64,000 nucleotides of DNA from Hymenobacter sp. BRD128 (GCF_013256625.1 NZ_CP053908.1:2108001-2172000), one strand, 5' to 3'. Shown: positions 24,905-34,140, numbered from the stretch's first letter. Notes: generated from the sequence alone by a model not told the origin. Numbers and translations: made by a program.

Positions 24905-25756
24905 TCAGCGGTCGAGCCAGCTTTTGAAGACGCCGACTTTGTCGCGGCTTACCAGCACGGGGCCTTCGCTCTCGGGCGGCGCCGGCTTCAGAATGGTTTG
25001 CAGCCGCGAGTTGGTGTAGTGAATAATATCGTGAATAGCGGCCTGCCGGGCCAGGTAAGCGCGGTTGAGCCGAAAAAACTGGCCCGGGTCGAGCAGACCT
25101 TCGAGCTGCTCCAGGGTGTAGTCGACCACGTACTTGCGGCCGTCGGTGCTTTGGAGCAGGGTAGTTTTTTCGAGGCTGAAGAAATACGCTACCTGCTCCA
25201 CGGGCACCACCTTGAGATGCTCGCCCACGCGCACCACAAACTGGCTCTTGTAGCTGGCCGGCGGTTGCCGCAACTGCTGCACCAGGGCCGCCAGGGTAGC
25301 CGCATCGAGCACCGGCGCCGCTGTTTTTGTACTGGAAACCGAACTTTTTATACTATCCCATTTCCTATCTTCTTCATTCTTAGATTTATCAGCAGGACCC
25401 AGCCGTTGCTGCAGCTTAGCTACGGCCGCGCGTAGCTCCTCCTCATCAATGGGCTTGAGCAGGTAATCGACGCTGTTGACTTTGAAAGCCCGCACGGCAT
25501 ACTGGTCGTAGGCCGTGGTGAAGATGACCGGGCAGGTCACGCGCACCTGCTCAAACAGCTCGAAGCTGAGGCCGTCGGCCAGGTGAATATCCAGAAACAG
25601 CACGTCGGGCGCGGGGCCGGCTTGCAGCAGCGCCACGGCCTGCGCCACCGACTCGGCGGGGCCGAGTATTTCAAAGGGCACGGCCTGCTTGCCGAGCAGG
25701 CTAGCCAGGCGGCGGGCCGCCAGGGGTTCATCTTCAACGAGTAGGGCTCGGAGCAT
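24905..25756 (-). CDS. LytTR response regulator (copy 2)
   Basis: 283 residues. Receiver domain with LLVEDEP, phospho-acceptor Asp56 (VLFLDIHLADG), FTTAYDQYA and DYLLKPIDEEE; variable linker; C-terminal LytTR domain with SQFVVRVGEHLKVVP, KYVVDYTLEQLEGLLDPGQFFRLNRAYL and NSRLQTILKP. Several blocks are nearly identical to the regulator at 23511, for example VVDYTLEQLEGLLDP, so the two systems are paralogous and may share DNA targets. It is the last gene of a minus-strand operon with a kinase (26309) and a small membrane-anchored protein (25784). Confidence 0.93.
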   Translation of the reverse strand: MLRALLVEDEPLAARRLASLLGKQAVPFEILGPAESVAQAVALLQAGPAPDVLFLDIHLADGLSFELFEQVRVTCPVIFTTAYDQYAVRAFKVNSVDYLLKPIDEEELRAAVAKLQQRLGPADKSKNEEDRKWDSIKSSVSSTKTAAPVLDAATLAALVQQLRQPPASYKSQFVVRVGEHLKVVPVEQVAYFFSLEKTTLLQSTDGRKYVVDYTLEQLEGLLDPGQFFRLNRAYLARQAAIHDIIHYTNSRLQTILKPAPPESEGPVLVSRDKVGVFKSWLDR

Positions 25757-25783
25757 CGCAAGAAAAAGGAAAAGGAGCGGACC

Positions 25784-26272
25784 CTAGCGGCGGGCCGCCA
25801 GGCTGTCGCGCAGCTGCCAGATGCGCTTGCTCAGGGCCGCCGCGTGGTAGAAATAATTAGTTTGGGCCAGCTGCGCCACCTCGCCTTCGGCCGAGGTAGC
25901 TAGCCGAAACGTGATGGTGCGGCTGTGCAGGTGCTGCGCGGCGGCTAGCCCCGGCTGCAGGCGCACTTGCAACGTAGCCTCGAGCAGCGGCTCAAAATTG
26001 GGGGCCAGCACCACCGGCCGCAGCTGCTGCAAGGCGGGCAGCAGCGGCCGCAACGCCGCCGGCGCCCGCACCTCAAACGGGCGACTCTGGCCCGGCTGCA
26101 GCGGATACACGGTAATGCTTTCTATATCGGCGGGCTGGGCGTGGCGCAAGGCCTGCGCCACGGCCACCCGGTCGTTGGGCGTCGCGCCGTTGCGCACCAG
26201 CAGCCACCCGATGCCGGTGGCCACCGCGCCGCACAGCACCAACAGTAGTTCCGGATAGCCACGTTTTAGCAT
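25784..26272 (-). CDS. Membrane-anchored hypothetical protein between kinase and regulator
   Basis: 162 residues: one N-terminal membrane helix (YPELLLVLCGAVATGIGWLLV) then a soluble domain with strands (IESITVYPLQPGQSRPFEV, EATLQVRLQPG, RTITFRLATSAEGEV) ending YFYHAAALSKRIWQL. I do not recognise a family. It is placed 27 nt before the regulator and 36 nt after the kinase, inside the same operon, so it is probably an accessory of that signalling system or its target. Confidence 0.65.
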   Translation of the reverse strand: MLKRGYPELLLVLCGAVATGIGWLLVRNGATPNDRVAVAQALRHAQPADIESITVYPLQPGQSRPFEVRAPAALRPLLPALQQLRPVVLAPNFEPLLEATLQVRLQPGLAAAQHLHSRTITFRLATSAEGEVAQLAQTNYFYHAAALSKRIWQLRDSLAARR

Positions 26273-26308
26273 GTTTCAAAAAAGCTGGGCCTAGCCTTGT
26301 GTCGCGCC

Positions 26309-27433
26309 CTACAAAGCCAGCAGCGGCAAAGTAACCACGAACTCCTCGCCCACCGGCCCGGCGGCCACCGGGCGCGGCGTGAGGAAGGCGTAACGGGCGC
26401 GCAGGTTGGCCAGGCCCCGGCCCGAAGCCTCATCGGCGGGCAGGCGGCGGGGGCGCCGGGTGTTGCGCACGGTGAGAGTAGCGGCAGCCACATCCACGGC
26501 CACGCGCAGGTGCAATGGGCTGGCCTGGTAGGCGGTATTGTGCTTGAGGGCGTTTTCGAGCAAGAGCTGCAAGGCTAGCGGCGGCAGGAAGAGGCTGGCC
26601 AGCGCGGCGGCGGGCGGCCGGTCGAACTCAACTTGCAGGGCCTCGTCGAGCCGGGTCTTTTGCAGAAAAACGTAGGCCTCGGCAAAGGCCAGCTCGTCGG
26701 CGAGCGGCACCAGCTCTTGGCTCTGGCTGTCGAGCACGTAGCGGTACACGCTGCTGAGCTGCCGGATGAAGCGCACGGCGCGCTGCGGCTCCTCCTCCAC
26801 CAGGCTGGTGAGGGCATTGAGCGAGTTGAAAAGAAAGTGCGGGTCGACCTGCCGGCGCAGCGAGTCGAGCCGGGCCACGGCCGATTCTTTTTCGAGGCGC
26901 TCGGCCCGCACGGTGGCTTCGCGCCAGGAGAGCAGAAAAGAGCGCGAGTGCATAAAGAGCGACACCACGACGGTAGTGGCCAGCGGAAAAGCCGAGCGCT
27001 CCCAGAAGCCGTGCCGCAGCGTGTAGCCCAGCGGCCGGTGGTAGAGCACCAGCACCGTGAATTCGCCCATCACTACCAGCACCAGCAGCGAGGCCAGCAG
27101 CGACACCCCCACCGTGAGCAGCAGCCGCCGCATGGGCTGCTCGCTCCAGCCGGTGCGCAGGTTGAGGGCATCGGCGGTGTAGGCATTGGCAAACCAGAGC
27201 CCGACCGAGTAGCAAAACGAGATGCCCAGCGATAGGGCGTAGCCCCGGGGGTCGCGCCAGGGCGGCGGCGAAAACAGCAGCGCGGTGCCGGCGCACACCA
27301 GCACTAGCCACTTCAGCACCCGGCCGAAGGCGCGCACGTTAGGGCGCGCCACTGCGGTTACCCAGGGCGTGCCAGCGGGGGCCTCAGCGGCGTAGGGAGG
27401 GCGGGCAGGCGCGGGCGGCAGCAGCGTGGGCAT
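26309..27433 (-). CDS. LytS/YehU-type sensor histidine kinase (copy 2)
   Basis: 374 residues. A Pro/Ala-rich N-terminal extension of about 35 residues precedes four membrane helices (about 41-55, 66-84, 103-132, 147-160). The kinase domain has His199 in VDPHFLFNSLN, a phosphatase-like helix (SSVYRYVLDSQSQELVPL), the N-box LLENALKHNT (292-300) and ASGRGLANLRARY. Head of the minus-strand operon kinase-accessory-regulator that faces the similar plus-strand system at 22497-24338. Confidence 0.92.
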   Translation of the reverse strand: MPTLLPPAPARPPYAAEAPAGTPWVTAVARPNVRAFGRVLKWLVLVCAGTALLFSPPPWRDPRGYALSLGISFCYSVGLWFANAYTADALNLRTGWSEQPMRRLLLTVGVSLLASLLVLVVMGEFTVLVLYHRPLGYTLRHGFWERSAFPLATTVVVSLFMHSRSFLLSWREATVRAERLEKESAVARLDSLRRQVDPHFLFNSLNALTSLVEEEPQRAVRFIRQLSSVYRYVLDSQSQELVPLADELAFAEAYVFLQKTRLDEALQVEFDRPPAAALASLFLPPLALQLLLENALKHNTAYQASPLHLRVAVDVAAATLTVRNTRRPRRLPADEASGRGLANLRARYAFLTPRPVAAGPVGEEFVVTLPLLAL

Positions 27434-27513
27434 GGCACTAGGGAAAGAAAACGAACTAAAAGTAGCCCCGCCCGGCCTACTACCGGGCGGGCCAAGCCGC
27501 GGGCGCCCGTGGC

Positions 27514-28215
27514 CTAGCGGGTGGGCTGGCCGGCGGCGGCGGCGTAGGCTTTGAGCCGGGCCTGCACCTGGCTTTGGCCCCAGCTGGGGGCTAGCGGGCC
27601 AGCCGGCCGGAAGGCGGCAAACCGGGCCCTGGCTGCCTCATAGAGCGGCTGGGCGGCTGCCGGCCCGCCGCCGAAGTTGACGGGCGTGTAGTACAGGTTA
27701 TTGGCCCCGATGAGGTAAGGACGCGGGTTGGCGGGGTTGATGGCCTGGGCCTGGTCGGCGGCTTCCTGCGCCTTGGCCGAGTACTCCTGCGCCCGCACCC
27801 CGGGCTCGACGCTGAGCCGGGCCTGGTAGAGGTAGGCGTGCAGGGCCAGCAGCTCCGACTCGTCGCCGTGCAGGCGCTGGGCCTGGGCCAGGGCGGCCTC
27901 GGCCTGGTCGAGGGCGTTGTCTTTGGCCGCGCCACCTTCTTTACCCGTGAAGGCGCTGACGACTAAGGCGTAGGCCTGGTAGTAGCGGGGCAGCCAGTCG
28001 GCCGGGGCCACGGCGGCGGCGCGCTCCAGCTTGGCGGCCAGGGCCTGCAGCTCGGCAGCATCACCGGTAGTCATCACCTGCGCGATGGTGGCACCAAGCT
28101 GCTCGGTGTAGCCGGCGGGGGCAGCAGTGGCTTTGGCGGCCGGGGCCGCCGTGGTTTGGGCAGTGGCGCCGAGGCTAGCGGCGGCGAGGACGAGGGTAAG
28201 CAGCAGCTTTTTCAT
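27514..28215 (-). CDS. Secreted TPR-like helical protein
   Basis: 233 residues with a signal peptide (MKKLLLTLVLAAASLGATAQ), a short Ala/Pro/Lys linker, and helix pairs built like tetratricopeptide repeats (LQALAAKLERAAAVAPADWLPRYYQAYA, LDQAEAALAQAQRLHGDESELLALHAYLY, KAQEAADQAQAINPANPRPYLIGA). The NPRPYLIGANNLYYTP block is typical of a Bacteroidota periplasmic family of unknown role. It lies 80 nt upstream of the second LytS gene on the same strand and may be co-transcribed with it. Confidence 0.75.
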   Translation of the reverse strand: MKKLLLTLVLAAASLGATAQTTAAPAAKATAAPAGYTEQLGATIAQVMTTGDAAELQALAAKLERAAAVAPADWLPRYYQAYALVVSAFTGKEGGAAKDNALDQAEAALAQAQRLHGDESELLALHAYLYQARLSVEPGVRAQEYSAKAQEAADQAQAINPANPRPYLIGANNLYYTPVNFGGGPAAAQPLYEAARARFAAFRPAGPLAPSWGQSQVQARLKAYAAAAGQPTR

Positions 28216-28462
28216 GACTCAGAAAGGGGAAAAGGTGAGGTGAGCGGGTTGGTGCTTCAAAGGTGGCTAGCCCCTGCTGCCCCCTAAAATGCGCGTTGCC
28301 GAAGCACCCAAAGCCACCCCCCAAACCGCCCGAAACCGGGAAGAAGCGTTGGCCCGATGGAAGTGCGCCAGCCAAGCGCCGGCGCGCCAGTACTTTCGCC
28401 AGGCGCGGGCCGGCGGCTAGCGCCCCAGGCAGCACCGCCGCTTCTTTACCTTGAATTCTCTC

Positions 28463-29602
28463 ATGCAAGCTCAACTACTGCCAGCAGCACAACCCACTGC
28501 CCTGAGCACGAAGCCGCACTACGCCATTCTGGACGGCCTGCGGGGCGTGGCCGCGCTCACGGTGGTGGCGTTTCACTTGTGCGAAGCGCACGCCACCAGC
28601 TACCTCGACCAGGTCATCAACCACGGCTACCTGGCCGTCGATTTCTTCTTTCTGCTCTCGGGCTTCGTCATCGGCTACGCCTACGACGACCGCTGGGGCC
28701 GCCTCACGCTGACGGATTTTTTCAAAGCCCGGCTCGTGCGCCTGCAGCCGATGGTGGTGATGGGGATGCTGGTCGGGGCGCTGGGCTTCTACTTCCAGGC
28801 CTCACCGCTGTGGCCGGGCATCGCCCAGGTGCCGGGGTGGAAAGTGCTGCTGCTCCTGGTTATCGGCTCTACGCTGCTGCCGGTGCCCCTTGCGCTGGAT
28901 ATCCGGGGCTGGCAGGAAATGCACCCGCTCAATGGCCCCGGCTGGTCGCTGTTTTACGAGTACATCGCCAACCTGCTCTACGCCTTGGGCGCGCGCAAGC
29001 TGCCTAATGCGGCGCTGGGGGTGCTGGTGGCGCTGGCCGGCGCGGCGCTGGTGCACCTGGCCGTGACGAGCCCGGCGGGCGACGTGGTAGGCGGCTGGGC
29101 GCCCGACCTCACCGGGCTGCGCTTTGGCCTCACGCGCATGCTGTTTCCGTTTTTTGCCGGGCTGCTGCTTTCGCGCACGGCTAGCCTCACGCGCCTGCCC
29201 AACGCTTTTTTGTGGTGCAGCCTGCTGCTACTGGCGGTGCTGGCCCTGCCGCGCGTGGGCGGCCCTAGCCGCTTGTGGCTGAATGGCTTGTATGAGTCGT
29301 TCAGCATCATCGCGGTTTTCCCGCTCCTTGTGTGGCTCGGGGCGGGCGGGCAGCTGGCGAGTGCCGGCGCTACGCGGCTGTGCAAATTCTTCGGCGACAT
29401 TTCGTATCCGCTCTACATCACGCACTACCCGCTCATTTACATTTACACGGCCTGGGTAAGCCGGCACAAGGTGCCGCTGGCGCAGGGCCTGCCGTGGATG
29501 GTTTTCACGTTTGCCGCCGCCGTGGGGCTAGCCTACGCCTGCCTCAAATTCTACGACGAGCCCGTGCGCCGCTGGCTGCGCCACAAGGTATTGGCTGCGT
29601 AG
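28463..29602 (+). CDS. Acyltransferase 3 (OafA/YrhL-type) membrane protein
   Basis: 379-residue integral membrane acyltransferase with about ten helices. The family motif at the N-terminus, LDGLRGVAALTVVAFHL, carries the catalytic His; then HGYLAVDFFFLLSGFVIGYAY and RLVRLQPMVVMG. The C-terminus has the expected ISYPLYITHYPLIYIYTAW motif. These enzymes O-acetylate or otherwise acylate surface polysaccharides or lipids; no glycan locus is next to it, so the acceptor is unknown. The ATG at 28463 is preferred over a TTG 12 nt upstream. Confidence 0.92.
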   Translation: MQAQLLPAAQPTALSTKPHYAILDGLRGVAALTVVAFHLCEAHATSYLDQVINHGYLAVDFFFLLSGFVIGYAYDDRWGRLTLTDFFKARLVRLQPMVVMGMLVGALGFYFQASPLWPGIAQVPGWKVLLLLVIGSTLLPVPLALDIRGWQEMHPLNGPGWSLFYEYIANLLYALGARKLPNAALGVLVALAGAALVHLAVTSPAGDVVGGWAPDLTGLRFGLTRMLFPFFAGLLLSRTASLTRLPNAFLWCSLLLLAVLALPRVGGPSRLWLNGLYESFSIIAVFPLLVWLGAGGQLASAGATRLCKFFGDISYPLYITHYPLIYIYTAWVSRHKVPLAQGLPWMVFTFAAAVGLAYACLKFYDEPVRRWLRHKVLAA

Positions 29603-29625
29603 CTAGCCGCCATAAAAAGAAGGCG

Positions 29626-29650
29626 CCGGGCAAAGCCCAGCGCCTTCCCG
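29626..29650 (+). terminator. Hairpin after the acyltransferase gene
   Basis: GAAGGCGC and GGGC pair with GCCC and GCGCCTTC around AAA, with one unpaired base on each side. It lies about 25 nt after the stop. No strong T-run follows, so termination efficiency is uncertain. Confidence 0.5.
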
Positions 29651-29757
29651 GCATCCTTTTCCGCACAGGGCTTTCCCTAGTACCAAGCTGCTGATGCCGG
29701 CGGCGGGCTTTTTCGCCACGCGGTGGAATGATTTATTTTTAGGCAATTAAAAACAGC

Positions 29758-29787
29758 TGTCATTGCGAGCACCGCGAAGCAATGACA
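29758..29787. repeat. Small dispersed-type palindrome (TGTCATTGC...GCAATGACA)
   Basis: A 9-bp perfect stem with the interior GAGCACCGCGAA. Words like CATTGCGAGC...CGAAGCAATG are a common intergenic repeat type in several bacterial genomes. Only one copy is seen here, between convergent genes. Confidence 0.5.
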
Positions 29788-29835
29788 AACAATTATTACT
29801 TCATTATCTCCTCTCCTTTTTTACCCCATTACTTA

Positions 29836-32073
29836 CTAGTCGGGCGCTACCGACGTATCGCCGGGGCTCTTCTTATTAATCGAGATGAGCAGGGCGGCCA
29901 CCACCAGCTGGGGGGCTAGCTGGCGCACGGGCACGGCGGCGTACTGGCCGCTGGCATCGGGCGCGGTGGCGTAGCGGTAGCCAAAAATATTATCGCGGCC
30001 CAGCACGTTGGTGGCGCTCAGGTGCACGATGGTGAACTGGCCGGCCAGGTGCGTGAGGTAGCTCAGGCTCAGGTCGAGGCTCTGGAAGCTGGGGGTGCGG
30101 CCCTGGTTGTAGCCCGGCTGGTTGGGGTCGAAGTAGGCGCGCGGGCTGCCGTAGGCCAGCGTGCCGCTGAGCTGGGTGTGCAGCCTGCCCAGCCAGTACT
30201 TGCCCACCATGCTCAGGCTGTGGGTGGCGGCGAAGGTGGGCACAGCCCCGGCCAGGTCGGCGCGGGCCTGGCGGCGGGTGTCGAGCAGGCCGTAGCTCAC
30301 CCAGAAGTCGATTTTCTTAAACGTCTGGTAGCGGTCGCGGAAGAACACGTCGAGCCCGCGGGCGTAGCCCTGGCCGGTGCTGGCGTAGCGGCTGGCATCG
30401 AGCACGTTGTAAGCATCAAAGCGGGCGAGCTGTTGGTAGTCTTTATAATACAGCTCGGCGCGCAGCGTGCGGCTAGCGGTGCTGCGCTGATAGCTCAGAA
30501 TGTAGTGCGCGGCCCGCTCAAAGCCCAGCGCGGGCTGCACGCGCAGCAGGTCGTTGGTAGGCGTTTGATAAAATAACCCGCCCGCCGCCGACAGCTGGCT
30601 GCCGGCCCCCAGCTGCCAGGCCAGGGCCAGGCGCGGCGCCAGGTTGGCCCTATTCAGCAGGGCCGAATATTCGCCCCGCACGCCCACCCGGCCAGAAAGA
30701 CGCGGCGCCAAGCTCAGGTCGCTTTCGCCAAACCCGGCGGTGCGCTGCTCCGCGAAGCCGGGCGTATAGACCGGCGCATCGGGCGTGGCGTGGTAGCGCA
30801 GGTCGTAGCGCTGCGTGGTAGCCTCGGTGCCCAGCTTGAGATTATACCAGGTGCTGGCCGAGTCGTTGGTGAGCACGAGGCGGGCGGTGGCGGTCTGCTC
30901 GGTTTCGTCGATGAGCTGCGGCTCGGGGCGCACGGCGTTGTGCTCGCGGCCCAGGGCTAGCCCGGTATTCAGGCTCCAGCCGCGGCGCAGGGCCGCGCGG
31001 TAGGTGGCGTTGAGGTAGTAGTTGTCGTTGCGCAGGGCCGTGAGGCGGCCGGCCAGGGCAAAGGCGGCCTCGGGGTCGGGCTGGCGGGTGGCTACCTGCT
31101 GGCTGGCGTAAGTAGCGTAGATTTTCAGCATCCCGGTTTCGCCGGTGCGGTGGGCCAGCCGCAGGGCGCCGCCCAGCCGCTGCGGGGCCTGCTCCCAGCG
31201 CTGGTCGGGCGCGGTGAGGCCGTAGTAGGGCGTCAGGTTGGTATAATCTACGTTGGCCGAGGCAGCAGTGCGCTCCCAGCGCCGGGTGCGGCTGAGGGCG
31301 CCGCCCACGCTCAGCAGCGAGATACCGGTCTGGGTTTCGGGGTCGAGGTCTATCGAATTGAGGCTCACCACCGCGCTCAGCGCCTGCCCGTACTCGGCCG
31401 AGTAGCCGCCGGTGCTGAAGAGCGTGCCTTTAAACAGCGTGGGCGAAAACCGCCCCCGGGCCGGCACGCCGCTCACGGCCCCGCCGTAGGGGCTGGCCAC
31501 GGGCAGGCCGTCGAGGTAGGTGCGGGTTTCGGAAGCCGCCCCGCCGCGCACGAAGAGCTTGCCCTCCTCGCCCACCCGGGTGGTGCCGGGCAGGGTAGTA
31601 AGGGCCGAGGCGATGTCGGCATTGGCGCCGGCCGTGGTCAGAATATCGAGCGGCTTGAGCACGGCGGCGCGCCGGGCATCGCTGGCCTCGAAGGCGCCGG
31701 CCAGCACCACCACGTCGCCCAAGGCGGCACGACTTGCGCGCAAGTGGCAGGTGGGCAGGGCTAGCGGGCCGCCCCCGGCCGGCAGGGCCAGGGGCGTTTC
31801 CTGCCATTCGTAGCCCACCAGCGTAATTACCAGCGGCAGCGTGCCCGCGGCTGAAGTAGTGAAGCTGAACCGCCCGAGCGAGTCGGTGGTGGCACCATCG
31901 AAGGTCGTTTTCAGAAATACGTTGGCGCCCGGCAGCGGGCGGGCGGCCGCGTCGAGCACCGTGCCGCTGAGGCGGGTGAGGGCGCGGGCGGCGGGGCTAG
32001 CCAGCGGGCGGCTTTGGGCCAAGGCCAGGGCCGGGGCACACGTGAGCAGAGCGGCAAGTAAAGCAGTTTTCAT
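29836..32073 (-). CDS. TonB-dependent receptor with carboxypeptidase-regulatory domain
   Basis: 745 residues: signal peptide (MKTALLAALLTCAPALALAQ), carboxypeptidase-regulatory-like domain (about 35-115, PLPGANVFLKTTFDGATTDSLGRFSF), plug domain (about 120-260, with FVRGGAASETRTYLDGL and GGYSAEYGQALSAVV) and an outer-membrane barrel. It is shorter than the receptor at 572 and lacks a SusD partner. The last 20 residues (VVAALLISINKKSPGDTSVAPD) run past the usual final aromatic strand. A CACCTTTG box, one base off the -7 consensus, lies upstream. Substrate unknown. Confidence 0.88.
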   Translation of the reverse strand: MKTALLAALLTCAPALALAQSRPLASPAARALTRLSGTVLDAAARPLPGANVFLKTTFDGATTDSLGRFSFTTSAAGTLPLVITLVGYEWQETPLALPAGGGPLALPTCHLRASRAALGDVVVLAGAFEASDARRAAVLKPLDILTTAGANADIASALTTLPGTTRVGEEGKLFVRGGAASETRTYLDGLPVASPYGGAVSGVPARGRFSPTLFKGTLFSTGGYSAEYGQALSAVVSLNSIDLDPETQTGISLLSVGGALSRTRRWERTAASANVDYTNLTPYYGLTAPDQRWEQAPQRLGGALRLAHRTGETGMLKIYATYASQQVATRQPDPEAAFALAGRLTALRNDNYYLNATYRAALRRGWSLNTGLALGREHNAVRPEPQLIDETEQTATARLVLTNDSASTWYNLKLGTEATTQRYDLRYHATPDAPVYTPGFAEQRTAGFGESDLSLAPRLSGRVGVRGEYSALLNRANLAPRLALAWQLGAGSQLSAAGGLFYQTPTNDLLRVQPALGFERAAHYILSYQRSTASRTLRAELYYKDYQQLARFDAYNVLDASRYASTGQGYARGLDVFFRDRYQTFKKIDFWVSYGLLDTRRQARADLAGAVPTFAATHSLSMVGKYWLGRLHTQLSGTLAYGSPRAYFDPNQPGYNQGRTPSFQSLDLSLSYLTHLAGQFTIVHLSATNVLGRDNIFGYRYATAPDASGQYAAVPVRQLAPQLVVAALLISINKKSPGDTSVAPD

Positions 32074-32277
32074 GGGGCCGGCGGAGAAGGCGAATGACTA
32101 ACCCAAAGGTGCCGGCCCGGCCCGGCGGCTTTCAACTAAAAGCTACTGAGCCAGCAAAAGGGCGCGCCGAACCGTTGGCCGCGCCGGTTGAGCGGGGCGC
32201 CGCAACGCAGGCGGTGGCTAGCCGTTCAAATGAGCAGCATGCTTACCTTTCGCCCCGCTCTCAGCTTTCCTACCCTT

Positions 32278-33621
32278 ATGCCCGCCCCTGCGCTCCCCGT
32301 CGATTACCAGAAGGTTTTTCATTCGCTGCCCGAAAATTTTCTGCTCATCGCCCCCAACCCGGAGGCTACCATCCTGGACAATACCGACAGCCACGTAGCG
32401 GTGTCGCTCAAGAGCCGCGAGGAGGCGGTGGGCAAGCCTTTTTTTGAAGCCTACCCGGCCAGCGACGAAAGCGGCGCGGCCCAGATTCGGGAGTCGCACG
32501 AGCACGTGCGGCGCTACCTCGAGCCGCACACCATGCCGCTCATTCGCTACGACCTGGCCCGCCCCGCCGAGCAGGGCGGCGGCCTGGAAGAGTTTTACTG
32601 GCAGGCCACGCACTACCCCATCGTCGATGCCCAGGGCCAGCTGCAATACATTTTGCAGCGCACCCAGAACGTGACCGAGCAGCTGCGCGCCGCCCGCGCC
32701 GCCGCCGAAACCCAGCAGAAGCTGGCCGAAGAGCAGGAGCGCACCCGCTTCATCCTCGAAAACCTGCCGGTACTCATCTGGACGGCCACGCCCGACGGCC
32801 GGCGCGACTACTTTAACCCGCGCTGGCTAGCCTTCACGGGCCGCGAAATGAGCCAGGAGCTGGGTGAGCAGTGGCTCGACAACCTGCACCCCGACGACCG
32901 CCAGCGCGTGTACACCCAGTGGATGCAGTCGGTGGCGGCCGGCACCCCCTACCAGGTCGAGTACCGCCTGCGCCGCCACGACGGCCAGTACCGCTGGATA
33001 CTGAGCCGCGCCCACCCCCGCCGCGATGCCGAAGGCCAGATTAACCTGTGGGTGGGCGGCGCCACCGACATCCACGACCAGAAGATGATGGTGCAGGAAA
33101 TTCTGGAAGCCAACGAGCAGCAGGCCAACCTGGCCGAGCAGGCCTACCAGAACTACCAGCTGGCCCAGCAGCAGCGCCAGTCGCTCTACGCGTTGTTTAC
33201 CAACGCGCCAGCCCAGATTGGCATCGTGCGCGGGCCCGACTTCCGCTACGAGTTTGCCAATGCCAGCTACCAGGCCGCCATGGGCGGGCGCGAGCTGGTG
33301 GGCCGCACCGTGGCCGAGGCCGTGCCCGAAATAGCCCAGCTTGGCCTGCTCGACACCCTCAACGAGGTGTATCGCACCGGCCAGCCCTACGAAGCTCACG
33401 AAGTGCCCCTCGATTTTCGCCAGGAAGACGGCCAAATGCGGCCAGCCTACTTCACCTACATCATCCAGCGCTTCGAGGAAAACGGCCAGCCCGCCGGCCT
33501 CACCTCCTACGCCTACGAGGTAACCGAGCTGGTGCGGGCCCGCCAGGCCCTGGAGCACTTGCAACGCCCAGCAGACGGCGCGGCTCCTACTGTCGCAACC
33601 ACGCCCCCGCCGCAGCCGTAA
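32278..33621 (+). CDS. Triple-PAS protein without an output domain
   Basis: About 447 residues if started at 32278 (MPAPALPVDYQKVF); an ATG at 32230 or a TTG at 32188 would lengthen it. Three PAS-type domains: one at about 12-135 (LPENFLLIAPNPEATIL), a PAS-PAC unit at about 160-275 (ILENLPVLIWTATPDG, EYRLRRHDGQYRWIL, GATDIHDQK), and one at about 305-430 (LFTNAPAQIGIVRGPDFRYEFANASY). The chain then ends in a Pro-rich tail. No histidine-kinase, GGDEF or other effector follows, so it must act through a partner. The next gene is a CZB-like protein. Confidence 0.82.
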   Translation: MPAPALPVDYQKVFHSLPENFLLIAPNPEATILDNTDSHVAVSLKSREEAVGKPFFEAYPASDESGAAQIRESHEHVRRYLEPHTMPLIRYDLARPAEQGGGLEEFYWQATHYPIVDAQGQLQYILQRTQNVTEQLRAARAAAETQQKLAEEQERTRFILENLPVLIWTATPDGRRDYFNPRWLAFTGREMSQELGEQWLDNLHPDDRQRVYTQWMQSVAAGTPYQVEYRLRRHDGQYRWILSRAHPRRDAEGQINLWVGGATDIHDQKMMVQEILEANEQQANLAEQAYQNYQLAQQQRQSLYALFTNAPAQIGIVRGPDFRYEFANASYQAAMGGRELVGRTVAEAVPEIAQLGLLDTLNEVYRTGQPYEAHEVPLDFRQEDGQMRPAYFTYIIQRFEENGQPAGLTSYAYEVTELVRARQALEHLQRPADGAAPTVATTPPPQP

Positions 33622-33770
33622 TTCGGGTAGTTTGGCTGTTAATTTGCTAGGCGGCAGGCACAGCGCCCGAGACTCGTCTATTCTCTTCGCTAAACCACCC
33701 TAGCTAAGCAATTGGCCACCAGGCTGCTGCTCACTCCTCATTTCTGCCGCCTGTCTTTTTTCTCCCCTCT

Positions 33771-34121
33771 ATGGAGCTTACCGCCCTCGACTTTCAGCAA
33801 GCCCGCGTGAAGCAGGTATTGTTTAAGTCGCGTTTGCGCTCGGTACTCTACGGGGTCCGCGAGGCCGAGCCCAGTTTGTTTACGCTGCAAGAAAACCCGC
33901 TGGGCCAGTGGGTCAATATGGTACTCAAGCCGCAGTATGGCCAGCGGCCCGAAGTAGCCGGCATCGAGCGCCTGCTGCGCCAAACTCTCGATACGGGCCA
34001 GTCGCTGGTGCGCCAGCACCAGCGCGGCGAAATGGAGCAGGCCCGCGCCGGCCTCGAACAAATCGAGCGGCTAGCCAGCCAAATCGACCAGCTGCTGACC
34101 TCCGTAGAGCACGGCGCATAG
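33771..34121 (+). CDS. CZB-like helical-bundle protein lacking the zinc ligands
   Basis: 116 residues, all helical. The pattern FxxARVKQVLFKSRLRSVL ... NPLGQW ... YGQRPEVAGIERLLRQTL ... matches the chemoreceptor zinc-binding (CZB) fold (A..HL.WK.RL, C.LG.W, H..H), but the positions of the 3-His/1-Cys zinc site read Q15, N42, L69 and neighbouring non-ligands. The fold therefore seems kept while zinc binding is lost. It has no membrane or signalling domain of its own. It lies 149 nt after the PAS-only gene on the same strand, suggesting a split sensor pair. Family assignment is by eye. Confidence 0.5.
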   Translation: MELTALDFQQARVKQVLFKSRLRSVLYGVREAEPSLFTLQENPLGQWVNMVLKPQYGQRPEVAGIERLLRQTLDTGQSLVRQHQRGEMEQARAGLEQIERLASQIDQLLTSVEHGA

Positions 34122-34140
34122 TTTTTCTTACCTCCTACAG

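Noticed and set aside
32188..32277. TTG-initiated N-terminal extension of the PAS protein
   Set aside because: The extra residues are basic and lack homology; ATG starts at 32230 or 32278 fit better.
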